Below are positions 1 through 12,730 of a stretch of DNA of 64,000 nt, piece after piece (the first letter of the stretch is position 1; the number at the start of each line of letters is the position of its first letter). The notes beneath the pieces are model-generated. The model saw only the letters and a list, made by a program, of their open reading frames with translations, had not been told where the DNA came from and ran no database searches. A program made the position numbers and the translations under genes. This DNA comes from Pogona vitticeps (lineage: Eukaryota > Chordata > Lepidosauria > Squamata > Agamidae), in assembly GCF_051106095.1 (NCBI RefSeq), contig NC_135794.1, positions 22,880,747 to 22,944,746 on the forward strand. The letters are read 5' to 3'.

Positions 1-2090
1 CCTGCTAGCAAGGGAAAAAGTTCTTTAAATAATGGATATTAGCTTTTACCAATTAGGATGATAAGCTTCCCAAACAGGGTGGAGTTTGCCCAGACCAGCC
101 AGTCAGTGGCTTGGAAGGTGGAGCGAAGGGAGTTCAAGGTAGGTTGCAGGCGAATCCAGCTTCAAGTGAAGTTAATCTGGAGTCAAGCAAACAGGAAAAA
201 CAAATTTTTTTGCAGAATTTGTTGGTATGCTTTCTTTTTGTTGTTGTTGTTCTCCTCTTAACCTCCGGTCACCTCCCTCCGCCTTGCCTTGGAAGCCTGC
301 TGGGTCAGCGGTTACTTATAGCCCAGTTTTTGCCATCATTACATATACTGTATATGTTTTTTGTGTGTATGTGTGCTATATATAGATAGATACACAATAT
401 ATATACAGACACAATACAGTATGTATATATTGTGTATCTGTTAGCAGAATGTTACAATTTATGCAGGAAGCAGAACAAAAGGGAAGAGATCAGGTACAGG
501 GGCACAAACTTGATAGAGTTAGTCCTTCTGCTCTTACATCTCTGCTTTAAACTTCTTTTTAAATTCCAAAAAGTGGGGTGTTTTTCTCTGCTTGTGCATG
601 GATCTCTCTGTGTGTGTCTCTCTCTTTATTTTACACAAGGGCTGCATAGTGCTCAGAGGTCTGATTTCTTCTGACACTGCCGGTCTCCAATCTCCGTGAT
701 CTGTTTTTAACCTCTTAACTTCTTAGGGACTGGCAGCCTTTGCAGCATGGAGGCGTCTGCCGTTCTCTGCTTTCCCTTTTTATTCTGTGCTGCTTCTGCA
801 AGGGGATTGGAAAGATCGTGTTGGTGTAGATCTCTGCTAGCTTGCATTTGTTTGTTTTTTCCAGGGGGTTAAACCTGTATTTGTCACAGAGTCTGCAGGA
901 CAGGAAGGTTCAGAAGTTTCTCTTGCTGAGCGGGTGACTGATTTCCCCCGAAAAAACTCGCCCTGCTGTCCTGGGTTTTTCTGATATAATTCTTTGGAGC
1001 AGAGGTGGGCAACCTTGGTGTGCCCCTAGGTCAGTTTCTTACGCCGTGGTCTTTTCGTGGGCTGGAGGAAATGCAAAAAATCCCAAACCTGGAGAAGTTG
1101 GCTTCCAGTTTTGGGAAAACTGCATTTTGAGGGTTCGAAACTGTGGTTGCAGGGGGTGGGCGGGCTGTGACTTACTTAAAAAGCGAGGCTCCCAAGATTT
1201 GCTATCTGCTTTCTTTTGGTCTGTGGTGGAGCTGGGATGAGAGTTTGCTCCTCTTTGCTTGAGAGTTAGAATAAAAACTCCTGCAGGAAGTGGGTGCCAT
1301 CAGCTCCGCCTAAATCTCAGAAACACTGTGGGCTCGGCTTTGACTTCCGGGTATGTTGCACATCTCGTGTATATGTGTGTGTGTGTTTTAATCAGCTAGA
1401 TTCAGCTGTGTGTGTGTGTTTGTATAAAATAGTTATCTGTCCATATTTGAGACCTGGGTAGGTGAAAACTAGATCAGTGAGTGTTTTGTAATAATTCACA
1501 AAGGTTTTGTTATTCCTGATAACTTTGACTGTAATAATATCTAACACAGATACACGCCCGTGGAAGAAAATAAAAAGTTACTGGTAGGAGTAGAAAAGCT
1601 GGAGGGAAGCTGTGGTCCAGGGGCCGGATGGAGGGGAAGTCTTCTAATCTTGGTGTTGATATTGATCACAGTATCAGTAGAAGTATATAGACTTTGACAT
1701 CCTGTTTCTTAATTCTTTATGTATCTCCACTCAGGGAAGTGCCTACTTTAGATTTATTACAAAGTTTACAGTTCTAGTAAACACACACATGCATATGATA
1801 GATAGTACAAACAAATCTGCCCCATATCAGGAATAAGGTGATCCCATCTCTCTCTCTCTTCTATCTCTTCATCCATCCATCCATTCACCCACCCACCTGT
1901 CTGTCTGTCTATCTGTCTTTCTGTCTGTCTCCTTAAAGGACCCCAGCCGGGATGTATTTAAAGCATGCGTCACCATGGCATCAAATCTTTTATTACCAAG
2001 GAAATGTCCATGACTTTTTAAAGCAGCAGCACAGACTCCAGCTTACATCAGATAAGACCCATTTTGGGAAAGGCCAAGGTGAATTTGGTC
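1..2090. other. Non-coding flank or 5' intron DNA, no gene seen
   Basis: No exon or conserved reading frame was recognised. The block holds an AT-rich hairpin near 388-439, short GT runs near 1373-1386, and a cluster of TC, CATC and CTGT simple repeats at about 1849-1932. It lies upstream of the first ZFAND6 coding exon, so it may belong to a 5' UTR intron of that gene, but no first exon could be placed. Confidence 0.5.
1849..1932. repeat. Compound microsatellite (TC / CATC / CTGT)
   Basis: Consecutive short pyrimidine-rich motifs: a TC run, then CATC units, then CTGT units. Simple-sequence DNA with no coding meaning. Confidence 0.8.
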
Positions 2091-2094
2091 TTTC

Positions 2095-2345
2095 TGGTAT
2101 CGCTCGGTGGGTTTAAGTGTCTGGGTTGAACGTTCGAATCCCAGGAGAGGGACTGGCCGAAATCACTCAGAACATGTCTGGCTGATGGGATTATGCGTCA
2201 ACCCACTTGGGCAAGCTGGCACAGGGGGTCTCATGTTGCCACCAGAAGGAGGGAATCAATCGGTTAGCCACTTCTGAGTACCTTAGAAAACCCTGGGAGG
2301 GTCACCAAGTTGAGTCGGAATCAACTTGATGGCTTATTGTCATCA
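2095..2345 (+). repeat. Degenerate tRNA-derived SINE
   Basis: A degraded tRNA-like head has a B-box-like GTTCGAATCCC. It is followed by the tail shared with other SINEs here: a lysine-tRNA-like spacer, then GAGTACC...AAAACCCTGG and a GTCGGAATCAACTTGATGGC end. This copy is more diverged than those near 12.0 and 22.8 kb and may belong to a different subfamily. Confidence 0.6.
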
Positions 2346-4557
2346 CCATCCTTGTTTGGGATCAAAAGTCTTAGGCCACATGAAGTACCCAGCCGCCTCC
2401 CAGTCCAGAAGCAAGAGAAGGGGGAGTGGCTATGATTAGACGTGTGCAGACACGTGTCTTTCAACGACAGTTTCCTAACTTCTCGGAGTTGTCGTCCAGC
2501 CACGCAGAATCGGCACACCTGTAGTCCCAGCAGCGAGGGATCTTGGCAGCCAGCTCAGAACAACCCCTTGGTTTCCCTCTCTGCCTCCTCTAAGTGGTCT
2601 TCTTCTGAAGATGATCTTGTCCCCATGTAGTTGGATCTTACTTGGGTTGATTAATCAGCGCAACCCGCATCTCAACAGGTAAGGAAGATCTCTCTGCTCC
2701 GTGTGTCTTTGAAGCTGCTGGGGAGTTTCTTTACATGGATAGAGTTCCAACTCTTTGTCAAAGCAAGCCTGCCCTGAAAGACAAACCTACTACTTTGCCA
2801 GCGTGGCTGGAGAACCATCTCTTAGAGGAAGACAGACATGTTTCTCGCGATTCCGAATAATAGATGGTCAACCTCCTCCTTTCCAACCTAACAACAGATG
2901 GCCAGAAACCTAGCAATATCCTCCGTGTATTTTGGACTCTTGGTGACTGCTAACCATTGAGCCCACCGGCTGATGGCTGATGATGAGAATTGACCTTCAA
3001 AATGCTTGAAGGGTTACCAGGCGAAAGAGACCCGTCCCAGAGAGGGGCGTGGGAAAGGGCTTTGGTGGCCTTGCCTACAGATTTTGCTTTAAATCCTCGG
3101 TACCTGCCAGAAGCGTCCCTTGGTTTTGATTGCAATCTCTGTACAGGTTGCATACATAAATAACATATGCATGCTTTATTGCAGTCAAAGGCCTGCACAA
3201 GCTGTGTATGTTTGTGTTGTTCTTCTGTTGTGCTCACCGAAAGTAATAATTATAATATTGTCTTAAAAATATAGGTCCAGATGGGGAAATGTCTGGCTGG
3301 GTTTCTCCACTTCCCCACCCTCTTAGCACAGATTTTTAAGGAAGGGTCGTGTCTGTGGCTGAGCGGCTGATTGTGGAAGGCTTTGAATTCTCTCCAGATG
3401 TTTCTGGTGGGACTTATATTTCTGCCTAAATGTGGGTGACCAGCCGATTTGTTTCTGATTTGGGCAAAAATACAGCTTCTTTGTTTCTTTGGTGCAAAAA
3501 AAAAAAAGGCAAATTCTTTGGAGATTACGGAGCAGCGCGCACTTCCTGGCGAAACGCTGGTTTTAATTCCAGGTCCGTCCGCGGCTCACCAAAAGTCGCG
3601 GGGTGGCAAACCCCATTGTCCTTTGACATGGGCTGGGGCGGGTGGAGGTTACAGCCCCGGGCCACATCTGGAGAGCCACCCTTGCCCAACCACCTGGGTC
3701 CTGCATTGCAAAAAAAAAAAAAAAAAGGAATGGCGGAGGAAAGACTTTGGAGCCTGCAAGGGGGAACAGACCCTGTCCGAGTTTTAAGCCAAGGGAGGAA
3801 AACAAACTTTTAAGAGGGATCAGACACGCCTGTCCTTGGGCTTTACACCCCAGACTGAAGCTGAGAAGTCTCTAGACAGTAGAATCGTTTCCGGATTTAG
3901 AGGTGGGTGAGTTTTAGCCTAAGAGTTAAGCATTGGTGGAAAATCATGCAGATGCCCTCTTGAACCTTCCAGGAATCAGGCTGCCTCTGTCAGCCCCGAC
4001 AGGGTGGAAAATTACCTTGAGAGAATTTGAAGACGCTTATCGAAAAGCAAAGGCACACTTTAATACCAAGCACTTTGCCCTGGATTAGTAACTCCTGACC
4101 AATGTTCCCTCTTTCTAGGCTCTCAGTTAGAAAAATCAGTGTTTGTAGAAGGCCGAACTTTCCACGCTCATCACTGTTGGGAAGTGACTTAGCAATACCC
4201 GTCAGCTGCCCTATACCTTTGCCTTCCTCTCTTAAGAATGAAGAAGAGGGTTGAGTTCATGCTGACCTGCTAATGGCCCCTGATTCTGGGTTACTGTAAG
4301 TCGGAAGCGATTTCTTTTCAGGATGCTTTTCATTTTGCTCGTGATGCTTACCAAAGAGATTTCAAATGTTTGTAAGAGAGGGAGTGAAAATCCTTCGAAC
4401 CCAATCCAGGTCTTTAAAAACAGCAGTTCTTTAACCAGGGATGTTAGAAATAAAGCACCACAGGACACGAAATTTGACAGTGAAACCGTGTCTTCATTCA
4501 ATTCAGTGCTGTTGCTCGGAAATCTTTCTGGTGGCTTTGAATTTTTAAAGACAACTG

Positions 4558-4610
4558 AGTGTGTGTGTGTGCGTGTGCGTGTGTGTGTGCGTGTGTGTGT
4601 GTGTGCGCAA
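4558..4610. repeat. (GT/GC)n microsatellite
   Basis: Alternating purine-pyrimidine repeat of GT interrupted by GC, about 50 bp, of the kind able to adopt Z-DNA. Confidence 0.85.
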
Positions 4611-6284
4611 GAATGCAAGCCATATTTTCACTCTTTTCCTCTTTTATTTAGGCATGTTTGGGCCAAAGGAAAAGGAAAATGTCTTTAAATGGATGGGTAG
4701 GAAAGGGTAGAAATCAGGTTTCACTTGTTGCTTGAACCTGTGGGGCCGTTCCTTACCTTGTTTTTCCTGAATTTCTCATGTTTACAAATGAAGGTGCACA
4801 GACCTGTATTGCTGGCATCTTGCAAGTCCTTCCTCCGCTTCCTTTTGCCTGTCGCTCCCGGTTTTGTCCATCGGAAGCACCTCTGATCTTGAACTTTCCG
4901 TTCTGAACAGAGTGTCTCCGAAGGGCTGAAAACTTTAATTCCTATTCATTTTATAAAGGATGGGGCTGAACTGGCTTTGCAAAGCCTTCCTCGTCTGCAG
5001 GACTTGGCAAATTGTCTTTTGATGGTAGCTGTGTCAGGAAAGCTGCGTACCTGAGCAGCAGGTAAGATAGGAAACGGGTTTGGATGGATGCTCAGCGACT
5101 TTGAGCAGCAGCCACAATTTGGGAGAATAAGCCCTGATCGGGCCAAACCTGAGTCGGCTGCCACCGCATTCAGAGCTGGGAATCAGGAGGCAGGGAAAAA
5201 ATTTATTCCTGTGACATTGAGGGGCATTGATACGATTCAGGATGGAGAAAATAATAATAAATCCAGGGTTCCGGTGAGAGTTCTCACAGGATACCAAGAA
5301 GTTCATTCAGATTGGGTTTCCTAAAACCTTTCCACCCAACGATGGGGAATTTTGAGTGCGAAAACAAATCCACGCACTCCAAACCATGCCTCCGGACCTC
5401 GATTGTTAGTTAATACGAAGTTGGAAGTCAGGGCAGATGACTGAAAGTGTTGTAGTGAAGAGCGCGGGACAGATGGGTATGCCTCCGAGAAGGGAGGTAT
5501 AGTTAAGCCATTTGGGCCTGTTTGGTTGGTGAAACCCAGGCCTTACAAATCCCGGCGTGAATTAACAAGCCGCGCATGCCCGGCGTGCAGAGTCGTGCAT
5601 GCAAAGCGAAGTCCGCCATCAGGATTTTAAGACACATTGAGCAGAAGTGAATATTTTTGCTGGAGTTCGAAGCCTGCTTTCTTAAGCGTCATAGTTGTCG
5701 AAATGTTAGGCCCGCCTCTTAGTAAACACAGTTGTGTCACACGCACGCTGTGTGTAGATGTCCTCCGCTCGCCCCCGTCATCGGCAAAGGGAGCCCGCTT
5801 TCTACCAGTGTTTGCATGACTCAGAATTTCGTAGGTCTCCCTTTGAGCGAAAACGCTGATGACAAATCCGTAGGCTGGCTCGGGTGGAGAGGTTCAAAAA
5901 AAAAAAAATCCTCTGACTCATTCCGAGGTGGAAACGTCTTTCACGTGAAACTGTGTCACCACAGCTCTTCCTATTTCTCAAAAGACAGCCCAAAGCACCT
6001 GTCTTTGATTCCCTTGCTGCACTGATTCTAGAATCCTCTCTTTCTCCAGCGTGGAAAATGGGATGACTTGAATCCGGAGTGGAACCCGAACGCAGAACAG
6101 AAGTCGCAGAACGGCTCTTGGTTTATCTGTGGAAGCAATAACTTTGCTCCCTAGGTGGTTAAGACATTGGTTGACTGTTGGACGCTGTTTTTGTCCGCCA
6201 TGTGAGAAATTGGGTGAAGGTGGGCTTTAATCAACCTTTTAAAGCAGTGGACAGGCAGTGCGGGGGCCGTCCAGATGTGTGCAG

Positions 6285-6345
6285 ACTACAAATCCCAGCA
6301 TTCTTCATAATGGGTTTTCCTGGCTAGGATGGATGGGATTTGTAA
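6285..6345. mobile_element. Short palindromic MITE-like fragment
   Basis: GACTACAAATCCCAGCATTC and the later GGGATTTGTAAG face each other around a short loop. This is the 'actacaa-tcccag' palindromic repeat seen repeatedly in the window, for example at 24498-24564 and 33673-33760. It looks like a remnant of a non-autonomous DNA transposon. Confidence 0.45.
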
Positions 6346-7689
6346 GCAACACCATCCGCTGGCTTGCCCACATTTTCCGCATCTTGAAAGCCTGTTTTTT
6401 TCCTTCTCTGCATTCTTCCGGTCAATTGGAAAAAGTCACTTTTCTCACTGGTTCCAGGCTGGCTGGGGATTTTTGAGCCTCGAATCTGAAAAGCGAACTT
6501 TTGCAAGCTGTACTTTCAATAGGGAAAAAAAAAATGATGACCCAACTCTGCCTGGTTTTGTTGTCTGCTGTGACTCATTCTGGGGAGCTGGGCAAACTTT
6601 TCACCTCTTTGTCGGTGCCTCATCATCCTTGACATCAACACCTCCTTGCTCGGCGTGTCATGACTGACAAATCTCTGTACGTTTGTGCAGTACACCAGCT
6701 TTCTTCACGGCTGGAGGAACGAGTCTGTCCATCTTTGCCCTGTCAACTTGCGAATCATCAACATGGGTCATTTGCCCTGTAATTAAGCCTTGGTGGAGCC
6801 CTGTTTATCCCATGCCTTGAAATGCAACATCCTTAGGTTGTGTAGATGGTTCTTCACGTCTGGTGTTGCTGAAGTGCTTTGGGTGTTGAAGTGGCGTTGT
6901 TGCGTGGGTGGTGCTAAGCCAGTGCTTGGTGTGGTTGTCTGGATCCCTTGCGTGTGCGTGTTTTGGGGGTCTTTCACTACCCTACGTGACGTGACAAATC
7001 AAGCTTTTCCAACCAGACCTGACATTGCACTCTACAAGGAGAGACCAATAACCAAGTATCCCAATTCATTTGTGGGTCCCTTGGCTTTGGCTTAATGTTA
7101 TTCCTGCCCTTTTTCTCTCTCTCTCTGTCTCGGTGATCAGAGTTTGAGAAGGCGGGGAAGAAAACCTCCATAGGTTGGCTTGGGAACATGAGCGGGCAGG
7201 ATTAGGCCACTGTAGGCCAGATTAGATCTTCAGGCTAGGGTTTCTCCTAGCTGGCACTGAGTTATGTGTTGTCACGAGAGCGGCGTTTTCAGCGCTTGTT
7301 TTTCTACCATGAAAGGATGCCTTTCTCAACCTCCTGTAATGTTCCCTTCTTGCCTGCTGCCTCCTGTAAAACGGAAGGTGAAATGTGGACCATTTCTGGC
7401 TGTAGCGTTAGAGTGATATAGTAGGTGATCAACTTTGTTCTCCAAGGGCCTTGTCGTCGCCAGGCCACCGAGGTGTGTGATGGATCTCTTGGCATTGAGG
7501 GGAGGAAAGCTTGTGTGTAGATGCTGGCAGAGCCTCTCTGTCTGCCTGGCGTTCCTGGTCCTCATCTCAGTCATAAGGCAACCAATTCCTGCCGTTCAGT
7601 AGGGTTGGGTTACGTCAAGTCTCTGGGGAGGCAGTGCAATTCCATGACGGAAGAACGGTGGCTGCTTGTGGCTTTGGCGCCTCTAAACC

Positions 7690-7808
7690 GACGGTGCCCA
7701 ACCTTGGGTCCCCAGATGTTTTTGGACCGCAACTCCCAGAAATCCTGGCCAGCACAGCTGGGGTGAAGGCTTCTGGGAGTTGAACATCTGGGGACCCCAG
7801 TTGGACGC
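7690..7808. mobile_element. Palindromic hAT-like MITE, diverged copy
   Basis: Left arm GCCCAACCTTGGGTCCCCAG and right arm CATCTGGGGACC face each other. The inner arms carry AACTCCCAGAAATCCTGG and GCTTCTGGGAGTTG. It is the same family as the cleaner copies at 15412-15547 and 41133-41268. The outermost terminal repeats are eroded, so its limits are approximate. Confidence 0.65.
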
Positions 7809-9211
7809 AAGATGGTGTTGCAACCTGTCTCTAATGCTCTTCAGCTTAGAGGCACTTCTGCTTTCCACACATATGTTCTCTCTCAAATGATCAGCCGTGG
7901 CAATCCACACTTTTTTTCCCCACTGAAATATTCTGTTTTCTGCATTTTCTGTGTTCCCCCGTTTCTTACTCTTTCTGCGTTCCTGCATCACACTCCTAAC
8001 CTAGAGCGTTTTTTTTTAAAAATAAACTTTGTTATAATTTTCAATAAAATAACAGCAAATATACAAAAAGCTACTAACGCATCAACTTTAAAAAGAGATT
8101 TTAAAAACCCACAGTTAGGGTGTACATTTTTGATTCTGTGCTCCCCACCACCCTCCTGACTAGTTTTCATTTTGATTTTACATTATGTTTTATAATGCCC
8201 CGTTTCTCTTCAAAGAAATACAATGATTCATCCCCAGGGTTACACCTTTTCCCTTTCTCAAACACATAGACCAAAAATAAATTCCATATTTATTTACAAT
8301 CATTAATATCCAATAATCCTTTTCTAATCTTGGTTTCACGGGTTAATTTGTCATTAATGGCCATATTCCACATTTTTAAATACCGTTCTTCCATGTTAAG
8401 TGGGTTAAATCCAGGGCATCCTTAGCACCCTACTGTGAGTCCACATTAGCAAAGGTTTCTATCCGTATGGGATATACGGTGATAGAGTTGGAATTATTAA
8501 TACACTCAGTAAATAAAATACCGGGTGGATTGAATTGCTATACCTTCTTTGGTCTCTGACCTCAATTCTTAGCAATATCGGTTTGTTCTGCCAGCTAAGC
8601 ATTTCTGCTGCAGGCTAAGAAACACCTCCATAAAGCCGAGGACGTAATTTACAGCTGCAATATTGTATGTTCTTGTAGCCGTGACACCTCAGACCACTGA
8701 ATAGATGTTCTGTTTTGGTTTGGCGACATCCTATGCTTGTAGCAACTGGCCGAAGGGTCTTGTAAACTGGAGATGCACTGGTTGGGTTTTGATGGACTCA
8801 GAACTGAACGCATGCAAGCCTGAACACTTATTTTTATTTTATTTTACTAAGGATGGGACTGTGTTTTGTGTTTCAGCGTGCCTCTTTTTTTATTGAAGGA
8901 ACCCCTTTTTGAGTCGGTGTGGTTCAGAAGTGGGGAAGAAGGAGACCATTTGCAGGAAGGAGCCTCGACAAGCTGAGATACAAAGGGATCTATTTCGGAT
9001 TCCTCCCTCCAATGGATGGGTTGGAACTTGTTTATCGCTTGGCGAATGGTGCTTTTGGGGTTCAGAAGGCATCGGATAAAGATGCCGGTCATGGCAGAAA
9101 GCCTAGAGAAAGGAATAAGTTGAGAGAAAGAGAGAGGGGTGCTGGAAAGGGCGTGTTTAAGTACAAGTTCTCCAGCATATCTTAAAAGTCAAGGATGAAC
9201 AGGCAAATGGA

Positions 9212-9312
9212 ATCACAGAATCGTTGAGTTGGAAGGGGCCTGTGAGGCCATCAAGTCCAACCCCTTGCTCAAGGCAGATCTTGGGGAACTGGGATTCTCT
9301 ACTCGCTTTGTG
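9212..9312 (-). mobile_element. CR1-type LINE 3' end fragment
   Basis: Read on the plus strand, AATCACAGAATCGTTGAGTT then TGGAAGGGGCC and CATCAAGTCCAACCCC is the reverse complement of the CR1/L2-type 3' tail. It is a severely 5'-truncated copy, as is usual for this group. Confidence 0.75.
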
Positions 9313-11604
9313 GGAAATCCAGGTGAGATCCTAGAAAGCATTTATATTTCACTGAGGATGCAAATGTTCAGTTAGGGTCCAGAGACAAGCAAGGGCGGCC
9401 TTCCGGATTATTTTTTTTTTACTACGATTCCCAGCATCCCTCAACATTGGTTATTTTGACCAGGGATGATCAGAGTCGCAGTCCAGCATTTCTTTGGCCA
9501 CCTCTGGCTTTACACGCTTGAGATTTTGGAGCTGTTATCTCCAATTTGTTCCTTGAGGATCCCCCAATTTATATGAACAAAAAACCGCATCTTCCCTTGT
9601 CCAGGGTGGACTGGTAGCTCTTCTCTCTGTATACACCTCCTGGGATGTACATTTTCCAAAAAAAAAAAAGGTTCTTTCACCTAGAATCAATTGAGATCTG
9701 GTTTAGCATATTAGACTTCCGTTTGCAAAGCAAAATAAAAACAATGCCTAGTTAATTTTATGTGTTCTATAAACACCCCATCCCTCCTCCCCAATAGCAA
9801 AGTAATTGAATTGAGATTTGATTACGGAGGTGGAAAAATCCAGTGTAGTGTGCTTAATGTGGTTGAAACATATTTAACCATAAAACCTTACTTAGAAGGA
9901 GTTTTTACTGGAATCCTTGTGAATATTTAAAGATGCAACAATTCAGGGTACATTTCTCTTGCGTCGTGTAGGTTTTAAAGCCTTGCAAACAGTTAAGATA
10001 TTAATTTTAATAGGCTTTGAGGAACAGCATGCATAAGTGTGTTCCCTAAGGCTAGCCACCTAAGAAAGCAATTAGAACATTGATATTAGATTTAATGAGA
10101 GTTGTATCTATTCCTGTTGCCCAGGAATAGACTATGGATTCCTAGTCAATACGTTACGTTGCGTGTTTTGTTTTTCTGGTGCATTTGTAAAAATAAAAAC
10201 TTACCTTGATGAAATACAGTGGTAGATACCTTTTTACACCATGTATCACAGGGGTTGACCATGGCTATGTGTCACTTCTATTTGTTTTTGTTTTAAAGAC
10301 ATATTTAGCTGATTATTTTCGAACTTCCCCTCTTTGAAAAGAGAACCTTTTTTTAAAAAAAAAAGTCTTCCACGTTGGGGTGAGATATGGGGATTTTCTT
10401 TACTCTGTGAGGCATCTGTGGGCTTTTGGAGGAAGGCAGATTTGTCCATAGGCCACATCATTCCCACCTCTACCGTTGACATTGGGCTGTTGTAGTTCAC
10501 CTCATTGACCCCTTGTAGGCGTGCCTCCATGGTCCATGCTGCAATGAGTCTGGAATAGTTAGCTGTGCTTCCAGAGGATTGTTTTCGTACCGTTGGGGAA
10601 AACCAGAAGGTCACTGATTCAGATTCACAGAACCCGAACAAGATGCTTATTGTATTAGGTCTTTTGCAGATGCAAATCTGCATAATTCGTGGCACTCCTT
10701 CCTCCAGAAGGAGGAGCGGCTACAGCCGGGATGCGATCTCTCTTCCTCTGGAAAACTAGCATCAGATTTGGGACACCGGATCTGCATTATTCTCTTTGAA
10801 AACATCCCATTACGTTAACCGCGGCTTCTTGCTCAGCCCACAAATCGCTGAGCCAGACGGTCCAACAATCTGTTGCTTGTTTTCCCCAGGTCTTGTTTGT
10901 TTTTAATTAGTTTTCCTCCTGCGTCTCTTTTTAAAACTTCTTGTTTTCGAGTGGGCGACTTGGGGAAGCGCGCCGGGGATAAACCAGGATTGCAAGCTTC
11001 GATGTCACAATAGGCCCTACTTTAAACAACGGTTTGTGAGCCAGGAAAAAAAAAAGCCAAGCCTGTATGGTGGTTTGTCGTGGTAGGAATCTGCCATTGC
11101 TGAAATTTTAGGCTGCCATTCAAACTTTGAAGCGAAGCAACCTTCCATGGCCTTCAAAACTTCTGCTCCAGGCATGCTGATGCCTTAGCAATGCCTAGTG
11201 ATTATAGCTATAACCGTGCTGAATCTTGCAAACTGCTTTTTAAAATTTTCTAAGATTGGTTTTCCAGATAGAACCAGGGGCAGGTGGGATCGTGGGCAAT
11301 GAGAAAGTCTCTTTTTCTTCAAGAAGTGGGCACCTGAAGTCCTCTTGAATTGATCCAACCGCCTGCATCGTCTCTTGCAGCTCTCCGAATATCGCAGCCG
11401 GAATCTCAGAGACACACTCCTCCTAATTCCAGGCTGGAGAAAATCAACTAAGTGGCTTTCCCTTTCTGTCTCTGAGCCAGCTCTTCCGTCTAAAAATAGT
11501 CCCTTCTTTTTTTTCCCTTTTCTATTCATAGACTCGCAACTAAATTCAGAATCAAAAGCAGGAGATAGCGGTCAAATAAGAAGCTCACTTCTTCCTTGCA
11601 GGGT

Positions 11605-11750
11605 GGGGTAAAAATCTGTGATTTTTTTAAAAAAAATTGATTTGAGTTCAATCACAATTTAAATTTAAAGCAATCCGTTCATTTTTGTTTTAAATCACCC
11701 TAAATCTGAAAAAAAAAAAAATTGGTGACCATTTAAATTTTCAAATCAAA
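11605..11750. repeat. Dispersed GATTTAAATC-rich repeat
   Basis: An AT-rich block with repeated TTTAAAT and ATTTAAA motifs. It resembles the block at 26875-27022 and probably belongs to the same unidentified interspersed repeat. No coding potential was seen. Confidence 0.4.
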
Positions 11751-11752
11751 GC

Positions 11753-11786
11753 TATTTATTTATTTATTTATTTATTTTATTTATAT
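11753..11786. repeat. (TTTA)n microsatellite
   Basis: About eight TTTA units followed by TATATCCCGCCTATC, resembling the tail junction of reptile interspersed repeats. A similar TATATACCGCCCC occurs at about 17415. Confidence 0.75.
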
Positions 11787-12022
11787 CCCGCCTATCTAGT
11801 CAATAGCTACCCTGCTTCCTTGGGGTTAAAGTTAAGGGATCAACTGTGCTTCTGAGTATCCTGTCTCATCTTCCAGCAACTCAGCAAATCGCTGTTATTA
11901 AGATTTCCGGACCAAACACTTACATGTAGTCTGTATCCATCGAGGCCGTTTGACTTCAGGAACATGAGATACTATCAGAAATGGGCGTCTTGCATGTATA
12001 AGTCCTCGTACACTCTCATTTG

Positions 12023-12240
12023 CTGCCTGGATAGCTCAGTGGTTTAGGTATCTGCTTGTTAACCCAGAGGTTGGGAGTTCGATTCCCCACTGTGTGCTGG
12101 GAGAGAAGAGCCAACCTGGGTAGCCTTGGGCCAGCTGCACAGTCCCAGGATGCCCCTACAGGCAGGGAGTGGTAATACACTTCTGGAAAAGCTTGGAAAG
12201 GGTTGCCATAAAGTCAGAATTGACTTGCTGATCCATGCTT
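12023..12240 (+). repeat. tRNA-derived SINE
   Basis: The tRNA-like head has an A box (GGATAGCTCAGTGGTTTAGG) and a B box (GAGTTCGATTCCCC), so an internal RNA polymerase III promoter is visible. A middle part with GCCTTGGGCCAGCTGCACAG and a tail with AAGTCAGAATTGACTTG follow. It is one of the better preserved copies of the dominant SINE in this window. Confidence 0.85.
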
Positions 12241-12668
12241 GATAACTAATTACTCTTTCATTAGATGGAAGGAGGCTGTTGAATGCGATCAAGAACGTTT
12301 GCTATCTTCCCTGCATGTGGATCCTTTTGCAGGAAATTTAAAATTGTAGGACTTTGTTTCTCTCCCATTAAAAGGAGGGGTTTCTGCATCATCGGATCTC
12401 CAGTACAAGGAATTGAAGAAAAAAAGGAATGGTGTCAGTGTGTTTGTTGAGATAAATATTTGCTTACATTTGTATTTATTTATGCACATGGACCCACGAG
12501 AGTATATGGGAAAACCTTTGTGCTCATCTTTGATTCCCTAATCTCCAAGCAGTAGCAGCACGCAACGACAGTATTGTCATGTTTAACAACAGTCTGTTGT
12601 TGCTTGTCTTCTGGAGACCAAAAAAAAATGCCAATAAATTATTTTTTAAAAATTATAAGCACAAAGAC

Positions 12669-12669
12669 T

Positions 12670-12727
<58 letters not shown>
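12669..12727. repeat. (TC)n(TG)n microsatellite
   Basis: About 22 bp of TC repeat pass directly into about 36 bp of TG repeat. Confidence 0.95.

Positions 12728-12730
<3 letters not shown>

Larger units (their letters stand above)
2346..7689. other. Non-coding DNA upstream of ZFAND6 coding exons
   Basis: No protein-coding gene was recognised. It contains A-rich runs, a GT/GC repeat at about 4558-4610, and a half-palindromic repeat at 6285-6345. The stretch 5340-5900 is relatively rich in CpG, with NRF1-like and YY1-like motifs near 5570-5620. Isolated donor-like sites occur at 2679 and 5062. Any of these could mark a 5' UTR exon or alternative promoter of ZFAND6, but nothing proves it. Confidence 0.4.
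7810..12020. other. Non-coding DNA upstream of ZFAND6 coding exons
   Basis: No gene was recognised. The AT-rich stretch at about 8012-8440 begins with a poly-T run and could be the reversed 3' end of a LINE, but I could not assign it. There is a short CR1 tail at 9212-9312 and a GATTTAAATC-rich dispersed repeat near 11605-11750. A (TTTA)n run at 11753-11786 ends in a 'TATATCCCGCC' motif typical of reptile repeat tails. Confidence 0.4.

Noticed and set aside
748-873. Short frame starting MEASAVLCFPFLFCAASARG, resembling a signal peptide
   Set aside because: Only about 41 codons, no homology, and no downstream splice partner found.
10246-10695. 149-codon minus-strand open frame
   Set aside because: No homology recognised and no plausible splice context; not reported as a gene.
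12023-12100. Considered as a true tRNA gene
   Set aside because: A and B boxes are present, but the sequence continues into the shared SINE body and recurs many times in the window.
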